Positions 1 through 5,033 of a stretch of DNA of 5,508 nucleotides are shown piece by piece. Numbering within the stretch: the first letter of the stretch is position 1; every line of letters begins with the position of its first letter. A program made the translations under genes and the position numbers. The notes under the pieces are model-generated. The model was given only the letters and a program-made list of their open reading frames with translations, was not told where the DNA came from and searched no databases. Origin of the DNA: Acidobacteriota bacterium (GTDB lineage Bacteria > Acidobacteriota > Terriglobia > Bryobacterales > Bryobacteraceae); the NCBI GenBank assembly GCA_026394095.1, contig JAPKYY010000045.1, positions 1-5,508 of the forward strand, read 5' to 3'.

Positions 1-43
1 CGGTTTTCAAGACCGGTGCCTTAAACCGCTCGGCCATCCCTCC
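1..43 (-). tRNA. tRNA-Ser(UGA), 5' part, cut by the window edge
   Basis: Read on the minus strand from 43 down to 1, this is the first 43 nt of a tRNA. It starts with the acceptor strand GGAGGGA, then TG, then a D arm with GCC/GGC pairing and an AGCGGTTTAAG-type loop. Next comes an anticodon stem CCGGT/ACCG(G) closing the loop CTTGAAA. The anticodon is TGA, at plus positions 7-9, so it reads UCA and other UCN serine codons. The GGAGGGATGGCCGAG opening is characteristic of bacterial class II tRNA-Ser. The variable arm, T arm and 3' end lie outside the window. It is on the same strand as the oxidoreductase gene and starts 13 nt after that gene's stop codon. Confidence 0.93.
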
Positions 44-52
44 ACTACCCAA

Positions 53-58
53 ATTATC
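53..58 (-). promoter_or_regulatory. possible -10 element for tRNA-Ser, overlapping the stop codon of the preceding gene
   Basis: On the minus strand GATAAT (5 of 6 matches to TATAAT) overlaps the TGA stop of the oxidoreductase gene. It lies 9 nt before the tRNA 5' end, about the right distance for a start just ahead of the mature tRNA. I see no convincing -35 hexamer at 16-18 nt, so the site is tentative. The tRNA could instead be processed from read-through transcripts. Confidence 0.3.
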
Positions 59-1136
59 AGACTTTGACCGGATGTCCAGTGCGAGAGCTGGTTTCTGCGG
101 CCTGAATCGCATCGCTGACGTGGAAAATCTCGTCTTGCGTAAGCGTCGCAGGCTTGTTGTTGTAGATCGATTCGAGGTAGTCAACAAAGATCTGGCCGGC
201 TGGAGGCAGGGTTTCCATACGCTTGGGTTTGCCGGATTCCGACAGGATCGTAACGCCAGTCGCGGCCGTGTACTCGACGATACCTTTGGTGCCGGCGATG
301 CGCAGGCGGTCGTCTTCATGGGTGGGTGCGCTGTCGGGACGCAGGTAGTCCATACGCAATTCGGCAACACCACCGTTGGCCAGGCGGAAGACGGCACCAA
401 CTACGTTTTCGCGATCGCCGAGGCTGGGGTCTTTTACGTTGGCTTGCCAACAGAAGGCTTCAGTGAATTTTTGCTGACTGGTGAAGTAGAAAAGATCGAT
501 CAGGTGCGGGCCAATCCAGAGCATGGTGCTGCCGTAGGAGGCGCGCTTGTTCTTCCACAAACTGCTGGCGCCACGTTTGTAGGATTTCTGCCCGCCCAGC
601 AGAAGCACTTCGCCGATCTCTCCGGAATCGACCACCTGCTTGAGGGCGCGGAATGGGGCTGCATAACGGAGCGGCACCAACATGCCGAGACGTCCTTTGG
701 AATCTTTGGCGACGCGCTTGATCTTTTGCAGATCGGTGCGGGTGATGGCTAGCGGTTTTTCGGCGATGCAGTGGATGCCTCGCTGCAGCGTCGCAAGCAC
801 AGCTTTGGCTCGTGCCCCGTCGTCGTTGACTACCGCGACGACATCGGGCTTGATCTCGTCGAGCATCTTTTCCTGGTCGAGGAATGGCTTGGCTTTTTCG
901 AGCCCTTTCTTTTTAGCCAGCGAGGCGAGGGCCGCATCGGTGTAATCACAACAGGCGACAATTTCGACGTCTGGAAGTTGTGGAAGCGGATTCAGGATTT
1001 CTGCCAAGTGCCCATCCTGCCCGATTACGGCAACGCGAACTTTGCGCGGCAAGGCAACGGGTGCGGCGAAGGCCGCCGTTGCGATGGCAGAGGCGAACCA
1101 TTGGCGGCGGCTCCAATTTCTGGCTAAGTCGTTCAT
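57..1136 (-). CDS. Gfo/Idh/MocA family NAD(P)-dependent oxidoreductase with Tat signal
   Basis: The predicted protein has 359 residues. The N-terminus carries a twin-arginine signal (SRRQWF, residues 9-14) and an Ala-rich hydrophobic stretch to about residue 30, which suggests export in folded, cofactor-loaded form. A Rossmann fold follows: VRVAVIGQDGH (residues 33-43) is the glycine-rich dinucleotide loop, CCDY (62-65) ends the second strand, and AEKPLA (125-130) holds the family's EKP signature with the catalytic-type lysine. GPHLIDL (209-215) matches the H-x-x-D region of the C-terminal substrate domain. Length is typical for secreted members of the family. The substrate cannot be read from sequence; sugars or cyclitols are usual. 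I chose ATG at 1136 because it places the RR motif close to the N-terminus. In-frame starts at 1145 and 1160 lack a ribosome-binding site and would add 3 or 8 residues. The gene is divergent from the membrane protein gene at 1172. Confidence 0.9.
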   Translation of the reverse strand: MNDLARNWSRRQWFASAIATAAFAAPVALPRKVRVAVIGQDGHLAEILNPLPQLPDVEIVACCDYTDAALASLAKKKGLEKAKPFLDQEKMLDEIKPDVVAVVNDDGARAKAVLATLQRGIHCIAEKPLAITRTDLQKIKRVAKDSKGRLGMLVPLRYAAPFRALKQVVDSGEIGEVLLLGGQKSYKRGASSLWKNKRASYGSTMLWIGPHLIDLFYFTSQQKFTEAFCWQANVKDPSLGDRENVVGAVFRLANGGVAELRMDYLRPDSAPTHEDDRLRIAGTKGIVEYTAATGVTILSESGKPKRMETLPPAGQIFVDYLESIYNNKPATLTQDEIFHVSDAIQAAETSSRTGHPVKV

Positions 1137-1143
1137 GTGCCCC

Positions 1144-1149
1144 ATTATC
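1144..1149 (-). promoter_or_regulatory. candidate -10 element for the oxidoreductase gene
   Basis: On the minus strand GATAAT (5 of 6 to TATAAT) is followed by GGGGCAC and then the ATG at 1136. Only 7 nt separate the hexamer from the start codon, so transcription would begin at or next to the ATG. No clear -35 is visible; the best-placed hexamers near 1167-1173 are poor matches. GGGG might alternatively act as a weak ribosome-binding site 3 nt from the ATG, which is too close to be normal. Confidence 0.35.
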
Positions 1150-1155
1150 ACGCGA

Positions 1156-1174
1156 TACACTAAGAGTTTTCATG
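1156..1174 (+). repeat. 19-bp start-region repeat, copy 1 (inverted relative to 2527-2545)
   Basis: The sequence TACACTAAGAGTTTTCATG ends in the ATG of the membrane protein gene. It matches 17 of 19 positions of the minus-strand sequence that ends in the ATG of the aldolase gene, including an unbroken 14-bp identity TAAGAGTTTTCATG. The first six bases resemble a -10 hexamer (TACACT) placed 10 nt before the ATG, and AAGAG could act as a weak ribosome-binding site 5 nt before it. Confidence 0.7.
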
Positions 1175-1744
1175 AATACCCGCCGACTCATTTGTACTCT
1201 GTTGGGAATGTGGATTGGAGCCAGCCTCTTTATGGCAGCCGTCGCAGCCTTCAGCTTTCGACTTGTCAATGAACTGCTCCTGAATCCGGCAGCGGAGTTA
1301 GCGCCCTATCTCAAGGTGCTTGGAGCAGAGAAAATGCGAGTGCTCGCCCGCTATCAGGCCGCTGAATTCAACAGGGCGTTGTTTGAGGGTTGGGGACTGA
1401 CGCAGATTCTAATTGGATTGCTGATCTTCGGCATCCTGCTCTTTGGGACGAAAGAGGGAAAGCTGATCCTGGGCATTTCCCTGTTCATGGTTCTAATCTC
1501 TACCGGGATGCACCTGTTAGTTACGCCTTCTATTGTTGGCTATGGCCGAAGCCTGGACTTTGTTGCACCAGATAAAGAACCGGAACTGCGGAACCGTGTG
1601 AGAGCTTTCCACAATGCCTATTCGACACTGGAGGGCGTGAAACTAGTTTGTGGACTGTCCTTGCTGGTGATCTTTTTCCGCGAGACGAGAAAACGAAATG
1701 GCAGGGACGGGGACAGCCGCCACGACGACCTGGAACCGGCCTAG
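1172..1744 (+). CDS. small four-helix integral membrane protein, function unknown
   Basis: The predicted protein has 190 residues. Four hydrophobic segments are visible at roughly 7-29, 74-92, 96-118 and 153-169, with an amphipathic helical stretch between the first two and a charged, Arg/Lys/Asp-rich tail (170-190). MHLLVTPSI near 113-121 and RVRAFHNAYSTLEGVKL near 142-158 recall the layout of the DUF4149/TMEM205-like membrane proteins, but the match is by general pattern only and I would not assign a name. There is no signal peptide cleavage site and no catalytic motif. The ATG at 1172 is chosen because the first helix begins just after it; the open frame extends upstream only through the divergent gene. 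The stop overlaps the stop of the convergent aldolase gene by 4 nt. Nothing suggests a functional link to that aldolase except the shared start-region repeat. Confidence 0.85.
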   Translation: MNTRRLICTLLGMWIGASLFMAAVAAFSFRLVNELLLNPAAELAPYLKVLGAEKMRVLARYQAAEFNRALFEGWGLTQILIGLLIFGILLFGTKEGKLILGISLFMVLISTGMHLLVTPSIVGYGRSLDFVAPDKEPELRNRVRAFHNAYSTLEGVKLVCGLSLLVIFFRETRKRNGRDGDSRHDDLEPA

Positions 1745-2529
1745 TCGGTGAGTACGCCGCGAGCCCGCAGAACTTCGTCGAGCATGCCCATCAACTCCTG
1801 ACGAGTGATTTCGAAACGATCTTCGCGCTTCATGGCAATCATGTCTTCTGCGGCAATCGGGGCTTCAGGCTGTGCACCCTCAGGGAACTGGATGCCGTAG
1901 CGAGACCGGGCCGCCATCAAGCGATCCACTTCACGACGGGGCAATAATCGGGGGCCACCCAGCATTTCGGCAACCAGGGAGATACGGGAAAGATGTTCGA
2001 CCGTTTCCAACCGGAAAAAAGCCTTCTCGAGTGATTCGCCGTAACAAACGACACCGTGATTGGCCATCAGGAGCGCATCGTGGTTCGGAATGAAGGGCTC
2101 GAGCTGACGGCTCAGCTCTGGAGTTCCTGGCAAGCCATAATCGGCAAGAGGTACCGTACCGAGAGTTACAACAGCTTCAGGGAGGATCGCAAGATTCAGA
2201 GCTCTGCCTACTACAGCGAAGCCCGTGGAGACGGGGGGATGGGCGTGAACAACGGCATTGACGTCGTGGCGAAGCTTGTAGACAGTGCAATGCATCTGGA
2301 TCTCGGTTGTACAGGCGCGTTCGCCTTCGAGCTTGCGGCCTTCGAGATCTACGATCAACATGTCTTCAGAACGCATCATTCCCTTGCTGACGCCAGTGGG
2401 GGTGCAGAGAATTCGCTCCGAGTCCAGGCGGACGCTGATGTTACCGTCATTGGCTGCAACCCAGCCCTTCTGGTACATCAACTTGCCCACTTCGACAATG
2501 GAGTCTGCGATCTGTTTTTTCGACAACAT
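1741..2529 (-). CDS. class II aldolase/adducin family protein (fuculose-phosphate aldolase type)
   Basis: The predicted protein has 262 residues, cytoplasmic. In FucA/AraD-type enzymes a zinc ion held by three histidines stabilises the enediolate, and a glutamate is the acid/base. Here H95 and H97 lie in VVHAHPP and H158 in MANHGV, giving all three ligands, and E76 in CTTEIQMH fits the catalytic acid. NDGNIS (27-32), PTGVSKG (44-50) and CTT (73-75) match the phosphate-binding segments, so a phosphorylated ketose or a related acid is a plausible substrate. The C-terminus is about 45 residues longer than classical FucA (about 215 residues), a charged, helix-like tail rich in Glu and Arg. The start at 2529 fits the conserved N-terminal helix; a start at 2550 would have no ribosome-binding site. 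The 2OG oxygenase gene lies 53 bp upstream on the same strand. Exact substrate, including decarboxylase or epimerase alternatives in this fold, is open. Confidence 0.9.
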   Translation of the reverse strand: MLSKKQIADSIVEVGKLMYQKGWVAANDGNISVRLDSERILCTPTGVSKGMMRSEDMLIVDLEGRKLEGERACTTEIQMHCTVYKLRHDVNAVVHAHPPVSTGFAVVGRALNLAILPEAVVTLGTVPLADYGLPGTPELSRQLEPFIPNHDALLMANHGVVCYGESLEKAFFRLETVEHLSRISLVAEMLGGPRLLPRREVDRLMAARSRYGIQFPEGAQPEAPIAAEDMIAMKREDRFEITRQELMGMLDEVLRARGVLTD

Positions 2530-2545
2530 GAAAACTCTTAATTTA
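2527..2545 (-). repeat. 19-bp start-region repeat, copy 2 (inverted relative to 1156-1174)
   Basis: On the minus strand this reads TAAATTAAGAGTTTTCATG and ends in the ATG of the aldolase gene. It differs from copy 1 at only two positions, both inside the -10-like hexamer (TAAATT against TACACT). The register relative to the start codon is identical in both copies. The two copies bracket the convergent membrane protein and aldolase genes as inverted repeats about 1.35 kb apart. Confidence 0.7.
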
Positions 2546-2554
2546 CACAATTGC

Positions 2555-2575
2555 GAGGCCCAATGGGGAAGCCTC
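2555..2575 (-). terminator. weak hairpin between the oxygenase and aldolase genes; possible terminator or attenuator
   Basis: GAGGC at 2555-2559 pairs with GCCTC at 2571-2575. CC/GG at 2560-2561 and 2566-2567 can extend the stem around an AATG loop, with a GAA bulge. It follows the oxygenase stop codon by 7 nt on the minus strand. There is no T-tract after it, so it is at best a poor intrinsic terminator. It may only reduce read-through into the aldolase gene. Confidence 0.25.
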
Positions 2576-2582
2576 TGGTGTC

Positions 2583-3401
2583 TTAATCCTTCTTGTAGAC
2601 GTGCTTGTTCTTGAAAATCGTTTCACCGAGCGTTTCTTTTACCGCCTGACGCAGTGCATTGTCGCCCTGCATCAAGAGATCTTTGAACTTCTGCTCTGGC
2701 CTGCCACGGAAGCTTGTCACATGATAATCCTTCTGGCCGTCGACAGGATCGAGGGTGAAGAAATAGTTTGAGACGCAGCGGCGAGTACCCTTGTGACGCA
2801 CCGGGCTGACACTGTGCCAGGATGTTTTGTCGGTCTGCATGACGGCCAGGCGGTTGAAGCGGCTTTCAATCGTTCTGGGTTGCCCTTTGGGGCCGCTGTC
2901 CCACAATTCCAGATTGCCGCCGTAATCGAGTTTCCAACCAGGGGCGGTGTAGTAAAGGAGGTTCAGTGCCCGGTAGCGCTTGCGCTCAAAGTCGTGCGAG
3001 TTGTCCAGATGCGGATTGAGAAAGTGGCCCTCCACCATGGCGCTGATTCCTCCAGCGTATAGGTGCTCGTCTGGGATGAGGCCATGGATCCGGCAGATCT
3101 GACTTACTAGCTCTACAACTCCCGGGTCTTGAAAAGCGAAGATCGTCTCTTCGAGAATGCCGGCATATTCGTTCATTTGAACGCCAACGTACTTGAGTTC
3201 TCCGAGGTGGCTCTTGAGCACCATCTTTTCCAGAGGAGGGAAGCTGTTGGCGATGGCTGAGGCAAGCTCGGCGGGCAGCAGATCGTCCACCACAAAGCTT
3301 TTGACCGTACGCGGAAGATGAAATTCCAGCGATACGCGGGGCGCAGCCACGTGGAGGCGCTCAATAATCATTTCAGCAATTTGTCTGCGATTCCAACTCA
3401 T
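2583..3401 (-). CDS. 2-oxoglutarate/Fe(II)-dependent dioxygenase (prolyl 4-hydroxylase-like fold)
   Basis: The predicted protein has 272 residues, with no signal peptide or membrane helix, so it is probably cytoplasmic. The double-stranded beta-helix core shows the facial triad: H131-x-D133 in NPHLDNSHD and the distal H196 in TSWHSVSPV. R207 or R208 (GTRRCVSNYFF) is the expected 2-oxoglutarate carboxylate anchor. GGNLELWD (161-168) is the strand and turn typical of P4Hc/2OG-FeII_Oxy_3 proteins, and NLLYY (147-151) the preceding strand. All residues needed for Fe(II) and 2OG binding are present, so an active hydroxylase is expected. The substrate is unknown: free amino acid, peptide, sugar or lipid are all possible. 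The N-terminal 40 residues and the Lys-rich C-terminus are outside the core. A run of six G at 3408-3413 sits 6 nt before the ATG and can pair with the anti-Shine-Dalgarno through G-U wobble. It may be cotranscribed with the aldolase gene 53 bp downstream. Confidence 0.88.
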   Translation of the reverse strand: MSWNRRQIAEMIIERLHVAAPRVSLEFHLPRTVKSFVVDDLLPAELASAIANSFPPLEKMVLKSHLGELKYVGVQMNEYAGILEETIFAFQDPGVVELVSQICRIHGLIPDEHLYAGGISAMVEGHFLNPHLDNSHDFERKRYRALNLLYYTAPGWKLDYGGNLELWDSGPKGQPRTIESRFNRLAVMQTDKTSWHSVSPVRHKGTRRCVSNYFFTLDPVDGQKDYHVTSFRGRPEQKFKDLLMQGDNALRQAVKETLGETIFKNKHVYKKD

Positions 3402-3417
3402 AGCAATCCCCCCACTT

Positions 3418-3423
3418 TACAAT
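3418..3423 (+). promoter_or_regulatory. candidate -10 element for the rhomboid gene, leaderless arrangement
   Basis: TACAAT matches TATAAT at 5 of 6 positions and ends 6 nt before the GTG at 3430. A transcript starting the usual distance downstream would begin at the GTG itself. No Shine-Dalgarno sequence precedes the GTG (TAAATA), which fits a leaderless mRNA. A convincing -35 is not visible. Confidence 0.4.
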
Positions 3424-3427
3424 TAAA
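3422..3427 (-). promoter_or_regulatory. candidate -10 element for the 2OG oxygenase gene
   Basis: On the minus strand TTTAAT matches TATAAT at 5 of 6 positions. A start about 7 nt downstream (near 3415) would give a leader of roughly 14 nt carrying the G-run ribosome-binding site. No good -35 is seen. The hexamer overlaps by 2 bp the candidate -10 of the opposite rhomboid gene. Confidence 0.35.
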
Positions 3428-3429
3428 TA

Positions 3430-4260
3430 GTGGAGTCTAGACCAATTTGCCCGAACTGCCGGGCTTTCATCAGCCGAGCCGACCGCGTATGTCCATATTG
3501 CGAGTTCGAGTTGGCCCCAGCGCCAAAGACCAATCTGGATGCGGCGCGGAAGCTGGGCAGCCTCCTGCCGGAGAACGGCCAACTGATCGTTTACATCCTT
3601 GCCGTGAATGGATTTCTGTATCTGGCCATGGCGTTGTTTAACCAGCAGAATACTCGCGGTGGTGGATTCTTCGATCTCAGCGGCAGCACACTCTTTTTGT
3701 TTGGGGCCAAAGAACCCAGTTACATTTTTCATGGGGAGTGGTGGCGCCTGGTGACGGCCGGTTTTCTCCATGCCAGCATCATTCATATCGCGATGAATTC
3801 CTGGGGCCTATATGATCTTGGAGCACAAGCTGAGGAAGCCTTCGGCCCGGGGCGTCTACTTGTCATCTATGTTGGGAGTTCGATCACCGGCTTTCTGGCT
3901 TCTTGCTATTCGCCGTCGCTCAGTGTAGGTGCATCGGCGGGGATTTTTGGGTTGATTGGGGCGATGATTGCCTTCGGGATCAATCAACGATCGAGCTTTG
4001 GAAGCTACGTGAAATCCGCTTATACGCGGACAGCCGTTTGGGCACTGCTGATCAGCTTCATGATTCCCTATACAGACAACTGGGCGCACATCGGAGGGCT
4101 TGCCGGCGGGTTTGCTATCGCATATCTGGCAGGACATCCACGGCTTTCTCACCCGCGTCAAGAGCGGTACTGGAACATTGCCGGGCTTGGCGTTTCAGCC
4201 TTCGTGTTGATCTGCTTTGTTGTGCAATTCTTTACGACACTCAAGTACCTGCAGAGCTAG
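3430..4260 (+). CDS. rhomboid family intramembrane serine protease with N-terminal zinc ribbon
   Basis: The predicted protein has 276 residues. Residues 7-24 form a CPNC...CPYC zinc ribbon (C7, C10, C21, C24), followed by a short linker and a rhomboid domain. Hydrophobic helices are visible near 52-70, 108-130, 142-160, 167-185, 202-214, 218-235 and 250-269, the layout of a six-helix core plus one C-terminal helix. EWWRL (103-107) is the L1-loop WR motif. H119-x-x-x-N123 (HIAMN) supplies the oxyanion region. GASAG (167-171) carries the nucleophile S169, and WAHIGG (218-223) the catalytic H220. The complete Ser-His dyad suggests an active protease that cleaves membrane-spanning substrates within the inner membrane. 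The zinc ribbon would sit in the cytoplasm. GTG at 3430 is used because it precedes the first cysteine pair and no other start lies upstream of it in frame before the divergent gene. The stop overlaps the convergent methyltransferase stop by 4 nt. Confidence 0.93.
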   Translation: MESRPICPNCRAFISRADRVCPYCEFELAPAPKTNLDAARKLGSLLPENGQLIVYILAVNGFLYLAMALFNQQNTRGGGFFDLSGSTLFLFGAKEPSYIFHGEWWRLVTAGFLHASIIHIAMNSWGLYDLGAQAEEAFGPGRLLVIYVGSSITGFLASCYSPSLSVGASAGIFGLIGAMIAFGINQRSSFGSYVKSAYTRTAVWALLISFMIPYTDNWAHIGGLAGGFAIAYLAGHPRLSHPRQERYWNIAGLGVSAFVLICFVVQFFTTLKYLQS

Positions 4261-5033
4261 GCCTTGCGGCAGATGATTTCGAGATAGTCAATCTCTGCGA
4301 AGAAGCCACGCTCGGGCTTGCGGTTGTGGAGATGGGCGAGAGCAAGGAATTCTCGGTCGAGTTCTTCGGTCTCGGCCGGGTTCTTGTTCTCGTAGGCCAA
4401 CAACACAGGAGCAAGAAATTGTTTCTGACCGGCAAGCCATTGTTCCGGGCTGAGGGCGCGTGGATAGAACGGTCGTTTCGTGATTTGAACACTGGCGAAG
4501 TGGCGCGATAGCTGATCTACAACAAAAGCCTCGGTGCCCAAATTGCGTGAGATCTGAATCGCTGCAATCTCGGGCCGGGCACGTCCGCAAATTTCAAAGA
4601 GCCGGTGGTTCATTCCGGTGCTGGCCCAACTGGTAAGCGCAAGACAAGCCTGTGGACGCAGAACCCGGGCCGCTTCACGAACGCTGCCTTCTGCATCGTC
4701 GCTGAAAATCATGCCAAAGGTGCTGAGTGCCACATCGAAGCTTGCATCGAGGAATGGCAGCGCTTCTGCGCCGGCAAGGTGCAAGTCAAGCTCCACGCCT
4801 TCAAAGAGGCTTCTTTCCCGGGCGCGATTGAGGAGTTTTTCAACCGGGTCGGCACCACTGACAACCGCGCGACGCCGGGCGGCGGCCAGTGCGGTATTGC
4901 CCGTGCCGCAACCAATGTCTAGCACGCGGTCTCCGGCATATACCGGCACTGCATCACAGAGAAGCTCGCCCACAATCTGGGCTCCAGGGGCGATGCGCGA
5001 GAAGTCTCCGGCCTCCCAAAGATTCCTATTCAT
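4257..5033 (-). CDS. class I SAM-dependent methyltransferase (UbiE/Methyltransf_11-like)
   Basis: The predicted protein has 258 residues, cytoplasmic. VLDIGCGTGN (37-46) is motif I, the SAM-binding glycine loop. GADPVEKLL (60-68) supplies the acidic D62 for the ribose hydroxyls, and AEALPFLDASFDVALSTF (89-106) covers motifs II and III of the Methyltransf_11/25 group. ARVLRPQACLALTSW (122-136) is the post-I strand region. The C-terminal 100 residues are probably the acceptor-binding part and I do not recognise them. The substrate is therefore unknown; small molecules are more likely than proteins or RNA for this group. ATG at 5033 is preferred over 5039 because TAAGGA (5044-5039) lies 5 nt before it, a strong Shine-Dalgarno match. 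The start overlaps the stop of the upstream amidohydrolase by 8 nt, so the two are cotranscribed and probably translationally coupled. Confidence 0.9.
   Translation of the reverse strand: MNRNLWEAGDFSRIAPGAQIVGELLCDAVPVYAGDRVLDIGCGTGNTALAAARRRAVVSGADPVEKLLNRARERSLFEGVELDLHLAGAEALPFLDASFDVALSTFGMIFSDDAEGSVREAARVLRPQACLALTSWASTGMNHRLFEICGRARPEIAAIQISRNLGTEAFVVDQLSRHFASVQITKRPFYPRALSPEQWLAGQKQFLAPVLLAYENKNPAETEELDREFLALAHLHNRKPERGFFAEIDYLEIICRKA

Noticed and set aside
72..752. Plus-strand open frame of 226 codons
   Set aside because: It lies antisense to the well-supported oxidoreductase, starts without a ribosome-binding site, and its translation shows no domain or motif. It is a shadow of the GC-biased codon use on the other strand.
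1137..1160. Upstream starts for the oxidoreductase at 1145 or 1160
   Set aside because: Neither has a ribosome-binding site, and both push the twin-arginine motif further from the N-terminus. The 1145 start would also overlap the candidate -10 hexamer.
1735..1749. Hairpin ACCGG/TCGGT around the shared stop codons as a bidirectional terminator
   Set aside because: It has only five pairs including a G-T wobble, with no T-tract on either side.
1156..2545. Inverted repeats as ends of a transposon or an invertible segment
   Set aside because: No transposase or recombinase gene lies inside, no target-site duplication is visible at the outer edges, and both repeats end exactly at start codons, which fits an expression signal better.
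3903..4511. Plus-strand open frame crossing the rhomboid/methyltransferase junction
   Set aside because: It overlaps two genes with intact catalytic motifs in other frames, and its translation is low-complexity and unlike any family I know.
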